A DNA stretch of 64,000 nt, taken from positions 1,860,001 through 1,924,000 of the forward strand of contig NZ_OZ221288.1 in assembly GCF_965118125.1 (NCBI RefSeq). Direction: 5' to 3'. Positions 9,339 through 17,859 of this stretch are shown here, piece after piece. This DNA comes from Pararobbsia alpina_A (GTDB taxonomy: Bacteria; Pseudomonadota; Gammaproteobacteria; Burkholderiales; Burkholderiaceae). A model generated the notes under the pieces. The model had not been told where the DNA came from. It worked only from the letters and a program-made list of their open reading frames with translations, and did no database searches. The position numbers and the translations under genes were made by a program. Position 1 is the stretch's first letter, and the number at the start of each line of letters is the position of its first letter.

Positions 9339-9377
9339 CGCCCACCCTCGCGTAACGTTGCGAAAATCTGTGCGTAT

Positions 9378-9404
9378 GTGAAATACATATTCACTGTCTA
9401 CAAT
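9378..9404 (+). promoter_or_regulatory. Possible promoter/operator upstream of the GGDEF-EAL gene
   Basis: GTGAA and TTCAC (9378-9382, 9390-9394) flank ATACATA as a short inverted repeat, and TACAAT at 9399-9404 resembles a -10. The 12-mer AATACATATTCA here also occurs in the MarR-linked palindrome at 47368-47379. The distance to the start codon at 9597 is long, so the assignment is tentative. Confidence 0.3.
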
Positions 9405-9596
9405 ACCCCGTCTTTTGCTCCCGGCCCTGACGTGGCCGATCAGCAAGCGCCCTGCGACGGCGCCCCCTGTTCGCACCTCGATGCTGCGGACAGGCGCGGC
9501 CTTGCGACCGATCGTGAATGATTCGACTGAATATTTACGATTTCTGGCCGTTATCCGATTTAACGGGATTTCATCCCCTACTCAGCGTCTGCAGCC

Positions 9597-11951
9597 ATGC
9601 CGCTTCATCTGTTTTCGCCAACCATCGATAGCGAGATGAGAAAGCGCTTTCATCTTCGCTCGCTCGACCATCAGAGGCCGTTGTCAGGCGTGACGATGGC
9701 GTTTTCCATCGGCGCATACCTGATGTTTGCCGCAGCGCGGGCCTTCCTCGTCGAGGCCCCGTTTCCGCTGATGCTGAGTCTCGGCGCTGCGCTGGCGATG
9801 GCCGTGCTGGTCGCCGCGATCCCGCGCGTGAGCACCACGACCGCCTTCGGTTTTATCGGCGTTGCGTATAGCGTGATCCTGCAATTGACGGCCAATGAAC
9901 TCGTCAAGGGCACGGCCAATCCGCTCGTCTGGATGACGCCCGCCGTCGTCGCCATCACGGTGTGTGCCGCCCCTCTCTGGCTGACGCCTAAACATTTCTT
10001 CACCGGTACCGTGCTGTATTACGCCGCTGTCGCCCCCTTTGCGCTGAGCCTGCCGACCGACTCACACGATCGCGGCATCTTCGCGGTGTGGATCCTGATC
10101 GCATTGTCGACAGCCGCCGTTTTCCATTTCGGCTTCTACCGGTTCCGCCTCAAGCACTTCCTGCTCGAAGAAAAACTCGTCGACCTCGCGTCGATCGATG
10201 CGCTGACCAGCGTGCGCAATCGCCGTTCGTTCTTCGAAGCGGCAGAGCAAACGTTAGCTACCGTGGCCAAGGACGCCGTGGTCGCCGCGATCTTCGTGGA
10301 TATCGATCATTTCAAGTCGCTCAACGACCAATTCGGCCATGGCGCGGGCGACGATGTGTTGCGTGGTGTCGCGCGAACGCTGACCCGGCTTGCCGGCAAC
10401 GACACGCTCGTCGGCCGCCTCGGCGGTGAAGAATTCGTTGTGCTTGCTTCACGCGCCCAAGGCTGGCGGGCCGGCGAACTGGCCGAGCGGATTCGTACCG
10501 CCATCACCGACATCCGGCGCCCCGACGGACACGTGACCGCCAGCATCGGTGTCGCCTTGCTGCGTGACGGCGACACGATTGTTTCGCTCCTGGATCGCGC
10601 GGACGAAGCACTGCTGCGAGCCAAGCATGCGGGACGCAATCAGATCGGTTTCGAGCGCGCCATGGCCGTTGCGGGTGTGCGTGAGACGGAGCGCGATGCG
10701 ATCGCTTCGGCCAACCCTTCGCGTATCGACAACGACGCGCTCGAGGCGCCGGTTCAATGGCGCGACATCACGCTGTTGTCGCACTTTCAGCCGCTGTGGA
10801 GCTTGTCGCATCAGAAGCAGATCGGTGTCGAAGCGCTGCTGCGCGGCAAGGATGCTCACGGAGCGATGCTCCTGCCCGCCACACTGTTTGCGCGTCGATC
10901 CCCGGCAGAGCTCGTTGAGTTCGACGTACGAAGCCATGAATGCCACCTGCGTAACGCAGGCGGCCATCTCGATGACGATGAATGGCTGTTCCTCAACGTC
11001 GTCCCTTCGACGTTCCTTCGCGAAGGATACGAAGTCGAACTGGTGCAGCGCGTGCGGCAAGCGGGCCTCGAGCCCTCCGACGTCGTGCTCGAGCTGCTCG
11101 AGTCGGACGATATCGCACCTGACGAGCTGTCGCTCGCAGCGGGACGTTACCGCGATCACGGCTTTCTGATCGCCGTCGATGACTTCGGCGCCGGCTATTC
11201 GAATCTCGATCGACTGCTGCGGATCCAGCCCGACTTCGTCAAACTTGACGGCGAGTTGATCCGCGCTCGCAACCGCAGCTCCGGACGGCCTTTGCTGCGA
11301 GACCTCGTCGCATTGCTGCACCGGGCCGACATGCTCGTGATTGTCGAAGGTATCGAAACGACCGAAGAACTGATTCTCGCCGTCGAGGCCAAGGTCGATT
11401 TTGCGCAGGGCTATCTGCTCGGCCGTCCTGAACCGACACGATTGCTCCCCGATGCCTTCAGCAAGCGCATCGATCATGCGTTCGACGTCGTGGCCGAAGC
11501 CCGTTCGCTGCGGCTCGGGCGTTTCGAGTCGAAGATCGAGCCGTACGTGCAGGCGATGAACGAGGCAGCCCGCGGCGTGCAGGCGGGTGTGGCCTACAGC
11601 GTCGCATTGTCCGAGTTGTCGCAGGACCCGCTTTGCACACGCTGTTTCGTGCTCGGGGCCGCCGGAAAACCCACGTTGTTCGAAGTGCTCGGTCAAGCCG
11701 GCGTCGACTCGCCGAGGGCGAGGCTACCGCTCGCCAACGCCGACGAAGGCCGATGGGATCACCGGACCTTCTTCTGGAAGGCCATGATGCGCCCCGGCGA
11801 CGCGGTGGTTTCCGGTCCTCAGCTTTCGCCGATCAATTGCCGTCCGACGATCGTGATCTCCATCGCCGTCTTCGTCGACGGCGCGCATGTGTTGATGGCA
11901 GCGGAGATGGACTGGACCTCCGCCGAATTGCCGTGGCCCGAGGCGGCTTGA
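9597..11951 (+). CDS. Membrane-anchored GGDEF-EAL c-di-GMP protein
   Basis: 784 aa. Six or so membrane helices occupy residues ~30-185 (MASE-like sensor). The GGDEF domain (~200-360) has an intact active loop GGEEF and FVDIDHFKSLND. No RxxD inhibitory site is visible at the usual position. The EAL domain (~390-640) keeps the catalytic features: EALLR, ELLES, DDFGAGYSN, KLDGE and VEGIET. A C-terminal region of about 140 residues (EARSLRLGRFESK to the end) resembles the Cache-like tail of some EAL proteins and carries CTRC. Both synthesis and hydrolysis of c-di-GMP look possible. ATG 9597 was chosen; ATG 9636 (MRKRF) is an alternative. It follows hpnL by 258 bases and is probably a separate transcript. 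Confidence 0.9.
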   Translation: MPLHLFSPTIDSEMRKRFHLRSLDHQRPLSGVTMAFSIGAYLMFAAARAFLVEAPFPLMLSLGAALAMAVLVAAIPRVSTTTAFGFIGVAYSVILQLTANELVKGTANPLVWMTPAVVAITVCAAPLWLTPKHFFTGTVLYYAAVAPFALSLPTDSHDRGIFAVWILIALSTAAVFHFGFYRFRLKHFLLEEKLVDLASIDALTSVRNRRSFFEAAEQTLATVAKDAVVAAIFVDIDHFKSLNDQFGHGAGDDVLRGVARTLTRLAGNDTLVGRLGGEEFVVLASRAQGWRAGELAERIRTAITDIRRPDGHVTASIGVALLRDGDTIVSLLDRADEALLRAKHAGRNQIGFERAMAVAGVRETERDAIASANPSRIDNDALEAPVQWRDITLLSHFQPLWSLSHQKQIGVEALLRGKDAHGAMLLPATLFARRSPAELVEFDVRSHECHLRNAGGHLDDDEWLFLNVVPSTFLREGYEVELVQRVRQAGLEPSDVVLELLESDDIAPDELSLAAGRYRDHGFLIAVDDFGAGYSNLDRLLRIQPDFVKLDGELIRARNRSSGRPLLRDLVALLHRADMLVIVEGIETTEELILAVEAKVDFAQGYLLGRPEPTRLLPDAFSKRIDHAFDVVAEARSLRLGRFESKIEPYVQAMNEAARGVQAGVAYSVALSELSQDPLCTRCFVLGAAGKPTLFEVLGQAGVDSPRARLPLANADEGRWDHRTFFWKAMMRPGDAVVSGPQLSPINCRPTIVISIAVFVDGAHVLMAAEMDWTSAELPWPEAA

Positions 11952-12048
11952 CACAGCGCGGTCGAACGGCGCGGGCATCGGGCGACCCCGATAAAACGGG
12001 AAAGGGCCACTGAGACCGGCAGGCGAAGCAAAGTTGAGCCCCATCAAA

Positions 12049-12099
12049 ATGCAAATAATAGTTTACTTTTTTGGCGAAAAAGATAACTATTGTTTGCAT
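12049..12099 (+). promoter_or_regulatory. 15-bp-arm inverted repeat overlapping the XRE gene start
   Basis: The left arm ATGCAAATAATAGTT (12049-12063) and right arm AACTATTGTTTGCAT (12085-12099) match at 14 of 15 positions. The right arm runs into the ATG at 12098. The stretch between is AT-rich and contains TTTACT and GATAAC, possible -35/-10 parts. This fits an autoregulatory operator of the downstream helix-turn-helix protein, perhaps on a leaderless message, since no ribosome site precedes the ATG. Confidence 0.65.
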
Positions 12100-12424
12100 G
12101 CCACGACGCTCCAACGCAGCCGACATGCTCCCGGCACCTGTCGAGCGCGCATTGCTCAATCTGGGAGAAAACCTGCGCGTTGCGAGAAAGCGCAGGGGGG
12201 AGACTATGGCCGCGTTCGCAGAACGCATGCAGGTCTCCGTCCCTACGCTGCGCAAGATGGAACATGGAGATCCGACGGTCTCGATCTCGATCTATGCGAT
12301 GGCGCTTTGGCTGATCGGTCGACTTCAATTTCTTCCCAAGGTGGCGGATCCTGCAGCGGATGAAAACGCGCTTGAGATCGAGCTTCACAACCTCAAGCCC
12401 ATCTCGAGAAGCAAGGATCGATGA
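12098..12424 (+). CDS. XRE-family transcriptional regulator (HipB-like)
   Basis: 108 aa from MPRRSNAADM. The helix-turn-helix is at residues ~25-80 (LGENLRVARKRRGETMAAFAERMQVSVPTLRKMEHGDPTVS), typical of HipB-type antitoxin and Cro/C1 regulators. The MALWLIGRLQFLPKVADP segment is typical of HipB-like dimerisation parts. It begins inside the right arm of an inverted repeat, suggesting self-repression. A TTG at 12071 would add nine residues but lies between the arms. HipB-like proteins are normally followed by a hipA kinase gene. Here only an ATG overlapping the stop (12421) and a short, stop-containing stretch follow, so the partner gene appears lost. Confidence 0.75.
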   Translation: MPRRSNAADMLPAPVERALLNLGENLRVARKRRGETMAAFAERMQVSVPTLRKMEHGDPTVSISIYAMALWLIGRLQFLPKVADPAADENALEIELHNLKPISRSKDR

Positions 12425-12540
12425 ACAACGACCTCCACGTATCTGCGCGTCGAACAACTGGCTGAAGCCTGGAGCTAGTCGAACAAGGCGAAGAAGGGGC
12501 GCAAGCCCCGGGGATGATCACCCTGCCCGACTGTTTTGAC
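12421..12540 (+). pseudogene. Possible decayed gene downstream of the XRE regulator
   Basis: An ATG overlaps the XRE stop (ATGA), the arrangement expected for a translationally coupled toxin gene. The frame reads MNNDLHVSARRTTG and then meets TGA. It continues open afterwards (residues including LVEQGEEGAQAPGMITLPD) to another stop near 12554. The remnant is too short for a family match. That it is a hipA relic is inference from position only. Confidence 0.25.
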
Positions 12541-12635
12541 ACTGCCCTCTTTATTTGAAGCGGCGAGGCGGCTCCGTTGCTACCGCCGCGGCAAGATATC
12601 CCTATGCATCAAGGCCGACGCGGCGTGCCGCCCGG

Positions 12636-13514
12636 CTAAGCCGCAGCCTCCTGATTCAGGCCGTCGAGCGTGCGCAATACTTCCTCCGGCAACGTAAGCT
12701 CCGCGACCTTCATGTTTTCGCGCAAATGCCCAAGCGAGGACGTGCCCGGAATCAACAGCAGGTTCGGCGAGCGGTACAGCAGCCACGCGAGTGCTACCTG
12801 CATGGGCGTCACGCCGAGCGATGCGGCCACGTCGGACAGCGTCGTCGACTGCAGCGGTGTAAAGCCGCCGAGCGGGAAGAACGGCACGTAGGCAATCCCG
12901 AGTGCGTCGAGTTCGTCGACAAACGCGTCGTCCGCGCGATGCACGAGGTTGTAGTGGTTCTGCACGCACACGATATCGACGATCTTTCGTGCCTCGGCCA
13001 CCTGTGTCGGTGTCACGTTGCTCAGGCCGACATGACGAATCAGGCCTTCACGTTGCAACTCAGCGAGCGCGGTCACCTGCTTTTCAATTGAGCCTTCCAA
13101 CGGCGCATGGATGTCGCCCATGATCCGCATATTCACGACGTCGAGTACGTCGAGACCGAGATTGCGAAGATTGTCGTGCACGCCGCGACGAAGTTCGTCC
13201 GGCTCCTGCGCCGGAATCCACGACTTGTCTGCTCCGCGAACGGCGCCCAGTTTCGTGACGAGCACGAGATCGTCCGCGTACGGATGCAACGCTTCGCGAA
13301 TCAGTTGATTCGTCACGTGGGGGCCATAGAAATCGCTCGTATCGATATGGTTGACGCCCGACTCGACCGCTTCGCGCAACACCGCGATGGCCGTCGCGTG
13401 GTCCTTGGGCGGACCGAACACGCCGGGCCCGGCAAGCTGCATGGCGCCATAGCCGACACGGTTAACCACGCGTCCGGCAAGCTTGAACGTGCGCTCAGGA
13501 ATGACATTCGACAT
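12636..13514 (-). CDS. pdxI: Aldo/keto reductase, PdxI (YdbC)-like pyridoxal reductase
   Basis: 292 aa, a single (beta/alpha)8 NADPH-dependent reductase. It closely recalls E. coli YdbC/PdxI: RVVNRVGYGAMQLAGPGVFG at the N-terminus, HIDTSDFYGPHVTNQLIREA (catalytic Asp and Tyr), VTKLGA (catalytic Lys), VHDNLRNLGLDVLDVVN, HVGLSNVTPTQVAEARK and FFPLGGFTPLQSTTLSDVA. As in PdxI, the usual AKR histidine region reads VVNMR instead of an HR motif. The expected reaction is NADPH-dependent reduction of pyridoxal to pyridoxine in vitamin B6 salvage. It is divergent from a LysR gene, which probably controls it. The assignment rests on remembered sequence similarity. Confidence 0.82.
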   Translation of the reverse strand: MSNVIPERTFKLAGRVVNRVGYGAMQLAGPGVFGPPKDHATAIAVLREAVESGVNHIDTSDFYGPHVTNQLIREALHPYADDLVLVTKLGAVRGADKSWIPAQEPDELRRGVHDNLRNLGLDVLDVVNMRIMGDIHAPLEGSIEKQVTALAELQREGLIRHVGLSNVTPTQVAEARKIVDIVCVQNHYNLVHRADDAFVDELDALGIAYVPFFPLGGFTPLQSTTLSDVAASLGVTPMQVALAWLLYRSPNLLLIPGTSSLGHLRENMKVAELTLPEEVLRTLDGLNQEAAA

Positions 13515-13591
13515 CTGACTCTCCTTGATGGGTGATGAGTTCAGTATCGCGCTACGTTCGCTGTTAGAAAATACGGCTGAGTCTGCACGAG

Positions 13592-13611
13592 CTGTTTAAA
13601 ATTGTGAACAG
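13592..13611. promoter_or_regulatory. Candidate LysR binding site between pdxI and lysR-type gene
   Basis: CTGTT and AACAG form an inverted repeat around an AT-rich ten-base centre, inside the 114-base divergent spacer. Spacing and position fit a LysR-type site serving both genes. The half-site TGTT...AACA is less usual than T-N11-A. Confidence 0.4.
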
Positions 13612-13628
13612 TCAAAAGGACCATCATC

Positions 13629-14540
13629 ATGGAAATGAACGATCTGGCCGCCTTCGTCTCGGTCGCCCGCGCGGGCGGCTTTCGTGACGCAGCGCGCGTC
13701 AGCGGCGTCTCGCCGTCGAGCCTCAGCATTGCCGTGCGACGACTTGAAACAAAGCTTGAAATGCGCCTGCTCAATCGAAGCACGCGCAGCGTCGCGCCGA
13801 CTGAGGCAGGGCAGCGGCTCCTCGACAAGCTCTCGCCGCTGTTCACCGAAATGGAGGCCGCGCTCGACGTATTGAACGGATTCCGTGAGAAGCCAACCGG
13901 TACCCTGCGGCTCAATGTGCCATCGAGTGCGTCTCGCATCGTCCTTGCCCCCGTGATGGCGCGGTTTCTCGACACCTACCCGGATATCCGCGTCGAAGTC
14001 GTCGTTGAAGACGGGTTTGTCGATATGCTGGCCGCAGGCTGCGATGCGGGCATTCGCTACGAGGAACGCCTCGCGCAAGACATGATCGCCGTGCCCGTGG
14101 GGCCGCGCATTCAACGCTTCGCGACTGCAGCGGCGCCCGCTTATCTCGACGCACACGGTCGACCCGGCCATCCGGGCGAACTCCTGTCGCACCAGTGCTT
14201 GCGAGGTCAGTTCTCGAGCGGCGCGACACCGACGTGGGATTTCGAACGCGACGGCAAAGTGATCCGCGTCGATCCGCCATCCAGGCTGATGGTACGGCCT
14301 GGCGCAGGTGTCGATCTCGCGGTGACAACCGCGATTGCGGGAGGCGGTGTCGTGCATCTGTTTGAAGACATGCTGCGTCCCTATATCGACACGGGCTGGC
14401 TCGAACCGATCCTCGAGCCCTGGTGGCAAAACTTTTCGGGGCCCTTTCTCTACTACCCCGGCCACCGTCACGTACCTGCACCGCTGCGGGCGTTTATCGA
14501 CTTCATGAAGTCCGATACGACATGGCGCGATGCGATCTAA
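13629..14540 (+). CDS. LysR-family transcriptional regulator
   Basis: 303 aa. The N-terminal winged helix-turn-helix is FVSVARAGGFRDAARVSGVSPSSLSIAVRRLETKLEMRLLNRSTRSV (residues ~9-55), followed by the linker helix and a periplasmic-binding-like sensor domain (~90-300, starting GTLRLNVPSSASRIVLAPVM). This subgroup (CrgA/AaeR-like, with VEVVVEDGFVDMLAAGCDAGIRYEERL) commonly controls a divergent oxidoreductase. A good ribosome site (AAAGGA) precedes ATG 13629. The adjacent divergent pdxI-like gene is the likely target. The effector is unknown. Confidence 0.88.
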   Translation: MEMNDLAAFVSVARAGGFRDAARVSGVSPSSLSIAVRRLETKLEMRLLNRSTRSVAPTEAGQRLLDKLSPLFTEMEAALDVLNGFREKPTGTLRLNVPSSASRIVLAPVMARFLDTYPDIRVEVVVEDGFVDMLAAGCDAGIRYEERLAQDMIAVPVGPRIQRFATAAAPAYLDAHGRPGHPGELLSHQCLRGQFSSGATPTWDFERDGKVIRVDPPSRLMVRPGAGVDLAVTTAIAGGGVVHLFEDMLRPYIDTGWLEPILEPWWQNFSGPFLYYPGHRHVPAPLRAFIDFMKSDTTWRDAI

Positions 14541-14768
14541 TGAAATGCCGTTCGCACGGGCCCGCCATCGTCATATGCGTCGCACGGTTGTCATACGCGG
14601 TCTTTAAAACGGTCTGAGCACGGTCTCGTTTGCTTGCCGGAAGGAAATCGATGCGCCCGATGGGGCTTCGATTCACGGCCAACGAGCGCATCGGACGCCC
14701 GGCCGCAACGGATGCGGCGATGCGACGCCTGCCCGGCGAACCTTTCAATGACTGATAAGGAGCACGAT

Positions 14769-15470
14769 GTGTCGCTGACTTATGGATTCGTCAAAGCCAA
14801 GATTAAAAGCGTGGCCGGACTCAAGGCATCGAGAAGCCGCAGCGAAACCCAGTATCACATCCACCTGACGCTCTCGGTTCAAGGCGGCGATTGGGATGTC
14901 GCGATCAATGTGGGCACAAATGATTCGGACGACTTGCTCAAGTACAAGCTGGTCTACGATTTCGCCCATCCGCTGACCGACACGCTGCTTAATGCGCGTG
15001 AGGGCTTTACGGATCTGACCGACACGGACGCGCTGCCGGCGCTCGATTTTCTGCGCAGCGACGTGCTTGCCAGCACCGGCCGGTGGCGCGATAGCGACGT
15101 CATGGATGGAACGCAGAATCCGGAGCCGATCCCTTCAGTCATGCGACTGGTGAATCAGGCAATGAGCGACGGTCAGGATCTGTATGTGTTTGGCCGAACC
15201 TACACAACGGGCGGCTCGGGTATCCACGATACGCATATGAATCAGGGTTCGATGGGTACGCACTTCAAGCACGTGAAGGGCAACGATTCGACCGATCACA
15301 ACGACATCTGGCAGGACGGCGGTTTGCTCGTCGACAGCGGCAAGGCCCAGTGGACGGCCTATTTCGCCGTGTTCGAACAGCAGCGGGTCCCGACCGATGA
15401 TCTCGGCAACCCGGAGCCCGACGCCGAACCGGTCGACGATTCGAATACGCCCGAGACGGCGGCTGCCTGA
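14769..15470 (+). CDS. DUF2278 (YukJ-like) protein
   Basis: 233 aa starting at GTG 14769, chosen because AAGGAG lies six bases upstream and the result begins MSLTYGFVKAK, the family start. An ATG at 14748 lies ahead of that ribosome site and gives a poorer fit. Family hallmarks are LTYGFVKAKIKS, QYHIHLTLSVQGGDWDVAINV, DLLKYKLVYDFAHPL and FGRTYTTGGSGIHDTHMNQGS. The HDTHMNQG segment with conserved His residues near the end is the most motif-like part. The last 25 residues are acidic and low-complexity. No enzymatic role is established for the family. It stands alone between the LysR and MFS genes. Confidence 0.8.
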   Translation: MSLTYGFVKAKIKSVAGLKASRSRSETQYHIHLTLSVQGGDWDVAINVGTNDSDDLLKYKLVYDFAHPLTDTLLNAREGFTDLTDTDALPALDFLRSDVLASTGRWRDSDVMDGTQNPEPIPSVMRLVNQAMSDGQDLYVFGRTYTTGGSGIHDTHMNQGSMGTHFKHVKGNDSTDHNDIWQDGGLLVDSGKAQWTAYFAVFEQQRVPTDDLGNPEPDAEPVDDSNTPETAAA

Positions 15471-15621
15471 AGACGGCAGACGGGTTCCTCATTTTCCGCT
15501 CATTCAACCTGCGTAAAGTCCATGCCTGAGACCCCGGTACGGCCGGGGCGGCACACTCAGGACGTCAGGCAACGCCGCGCACCCAGCGACAGGTCTGTTG
15601 TTCGAACTCACCAGACAAATC

Positions 15622-16875
15622 ATGCAACTCGACAACACCGCTTCCGTCGACTCCACGCCATCGGGCGCCGGCCAGCCGACTTCGACGCGCGAATGGCTGT
15701 CCGTGCTCGCTGTCGCCGTCAGCGCATTCGCGTTCGTCACGACGGAATTCCTCCCCGTCGGCCTGCTGCCGCATATCGCGGCCGATTTCCACGTCACGGC
15801 GGGCGCGGCCGGCCTGATGGTCACGATCCCCGGCATCATCGCTGCGTTCGCGGCGCCAGGCATGGTGCTCGCCGCCGGACGCATGAATCGCCGCCACGTC
15901 GTGTTGCTGCTGACAGCTTGCTTGCTTATCTCGAACATCATTGGCGCCCTCGCGCCCAATTTGACGGTCATGCTGCTTGGTCGTGCATTGCTCGGCGCCG
16001 CGCTCGGCGGATTCTGGACGCTGGCGACAGCGGCCGCCACGCGGCTTGTGCAGCCCAAGGACGTCGCAAAGGCCATGGCCCTGATTCTCACCGGCGTCAC
16101 GTGCGCGACCGTCATCGGCGTGCCGATCGGCACCTATATCGCAGGTATCGCATCGTGGCGCGCAGCGTTTGCGGTGACTGGCGTGCTCGTCGCGCTCGCG
16201 CTGCTTGCCCAGTTCTGGCTCGTGCCTTCCTTGCCTTCGCACACCGCGATGCGCTGGCAGGACCTGGTGCGCCCGCTGCGCGACACGAAGGTGCGACTCG
16301 CTCTGCTCGTCGTCGCACTGCTCTTTGGTGCTCACTTCTGCGCGTACACCTACATCACGCCGTTCCTGCTCGGACATGCGGGCTTCGCCATGTCGAACGT
16401 CACGTGGCTGCTGCTTGGCTTCGGCATCGTCGGGTTCCTGTCGAACCTGGGTTTTTCGAAGGCGGTCGAACGCAATCTCACGCGGTCGATCATGGTCGTC
16501 GGCGTCATGCTGCTCTGCGCACAGGTCGCGCTGCCCCTGATGGCGCATATGCAAGCCGGCGTGGCCGCAACCCTGATGCTCTGGGGCATCGCATTCGGCG
16601 GGATTCCCCTGTGCTGCAGCGTCTGGATGCAGCGCACGACGCCGGACAACGCGGAGGCCGGATCGGCGCTGTTTATCTGCATCGTGCAGGTGGCGATCGC
16701 AGTCGGATCGTCGGTCGGCGGCCTCGTCGTCGACCACATTGGCTCACCTGACGTGTTCCGACTCGGCGCGATCATCGCGCTGGCGGGGCTGGTCATGCTC
16801 GCCCGGACGACGACGCGTGCGCGCGCAGCCAGGGTACTTCGCCGCAACCGCGGCACAGCCGCCGAGGTCCTTTGA
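15622..16875 (+). CDS. MFS exporter, DHA1 family (NepI/SotB-like)
   Basis: 417 aa with 12 predicted helices. The first helix FAFVTTEFLPVGLLPHIAADF, motif A variant AAGRMNRRHVV in loop 2-3, and GRALLGAALGGFWTLATAAATRLV match the NepI/AraJ/SotB group of proton-driven exporters. Known relatives export purine ribonucleosides, sugars or chloramphenicol-type drugs, so the substrate here is open. ATG 15622 (MQLDNTASV) was preferred to TTG 15598; neither has a strong ribosome site. A strong stem-loop follows the stop at 16885. The gene downstream is convergent. Confidence 0.82.
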   Translation: MQLDNTASVDSTPSGAGQPTSTREWLSVLAVAVSAFAFVTTEFLPVGLLPHIAADFHVTAGAAGLMVTIPGIIAAFAAPGMVLAAGRMNRRHVVLLLTACLLISNIIGALAPNLTVMLLGRALLGAALGGFWTLATAAATRLVQPKDVAKAMALILTGVTCATVIGVPIGTYIAGIASWRAAFAVTGVLVALALLAQFWLVPSLPSHTAMRWQDLVRPLRDTKVRLALLVVALLFGAHFCAYTYITPFLLGHAGFAMSNVTWLLLGFGIVGFLSNLGFSKAVERNLTRSIMVVGVMLLCAQVALPLMAHMQAGVAATLMLWGIAFGGIPLCCSVWMQRTTPDNAEAGSALFICIVQVAIAVGSSVGGLVVDHIGSPDVFRLGAIIALAGLVMLARTTTRARAARVLRRNRGTAAEVL

Positions 16876-16884
16876 GATAAGCCA

Positions 16885-16918
16885 ATCCCGGTAAGGGCAA
16901 AGCCGAGCTTACCGGGAT
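16885..16918. terminator. Stem-loop terminator between convergent genes
   Basis: Perfect 11-bp arms ATCCCGGTAAG (16885-16895) and CTTACCGGGAT (16908-16918) with a 12-base loop. There is no clear U-run. It sits between the ends of the MFS and DUF2182 genes, so it may serve both directions. Confidence 0.7.
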
Positions 16919-16996
16919 CGACCCGCGCGCGAGATCGTGCCGTTCGACATCACGCCAACATCACACCGATCGATATCACGCTGATCGATCGGAGGT

Positions 16997-17857
16997 TCAT
17001 CGCGCATGAACGCCCATCGATAACCCCACGCCCAGCAGCACCACACCGACCATCCGGGCGACGCGTCGTCCGTTCGGTGCGAGCCGCTCGACCGTCATGG
17101 CGAACGACACGACCGTCATCGCACGCAGGTCCATCACGCCCATCACAAGCAACACCGCCGTCAACCCTGCCGTGCATGCGCTGCAATGCATGGCCAGGCG
17201 CACGCCATGCTTCCACGCCGTAGCCGCGTCGGCACGGATGGAGCGACCGCTACCGGGTGCGTGACGGCAGCACGCAAGATGGCGGGCCTTCCATGGCGTG
17301 AATTGAAGCAGGCCCGCCACCACCACGACTGCCGCTGACAGCAGCGGAACGGACCGGGCCAACATCGGCATCCGCATTTCAAGCGCTGCCACCATCACAC
17401 CCAAAACAAAGATGCCAATGCCGTACAGCAGCCAGATAAAGAAGTACCCGGTGCCGACGATCATGAGCAAACCGCCCACGCGCCGTTCGCGTCCGCAAGC
17501 CACCGCGTCCACCATCACCGCCTGTCGATAGCGCCACAGGATCGGCGTGAACGACGGCAGCATCATCGCCTTCATCATCACGACCCACATGCCGACAAAC
17601 GATGCCGCTGCACCTGCCCAACTCTGACCCGGCATGCGCATCCACGTCATCGACATCGTCCATCCGCCCGGCATCGGCATGCCGCCCATCGACGACATCG
17701 ACGTACAGCCGACGATCGTCACAGCCATGCTGGCTGCGAAGACCACCGCTGAGATACCGAAGAACACGCGACGCGACGCGCGCTCCGCATCGATGTGGCG
17801 ACGTGCTTCCGTCGAATCAGGCGTGCCGGAAGGGCTGAGCGTTTGAACGATGTCCAT
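16997..17857 (-). CDS. DUF2182 integral membrane protein
   Basis: 286 aa from MDIVQTLSPS. Hydrophobic segments run at ~45-65, 100-125, 150-175, 185-205, 225-250 and 260-280. Methionine-rich stretches (MSSMGGMPMPGGWTMSMTWMRMPG; WVVMMKAMMLPSF) and Cys/His clusters (ARHLACCRHAP, AMHCSACTAGL) are typical of DUF2182, a predicted metal-binding membrane family. The start is two bases after the DUF899 stop, so the two genes are translated as one operon. Substrate unknown; copper or other soft-metal binding is inference from the Met/Cys pattern. Confidence 0.82.
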   Translation of the reverse strand: MDIVQTLSPSGTPDSTEARRHIDAERASRRVFFGISAVVFAASMAVTIVGCTSMSSMGGMPMPGGWTMSMTWMRMPGQSWAGAAASFVGMWVVMMKAMMLPSFTPILWRYRQAVMVDAVACGRERRVGGLLMIVGTGYFFIWLLYGIGIFVLGVMVAALEMRMPMLARSVPLLSAAVVVVAGLLQFTPWKARHLACCRHAPGSGRSIRADAATAWKHGVRLAMHCSACTAGLTAVLLVMGVMDLRAMTVVSFAMTVERLAPNGRRVARMVGVVLLGVGLSMGVHAR

Positions 17858-17859
17858 GA

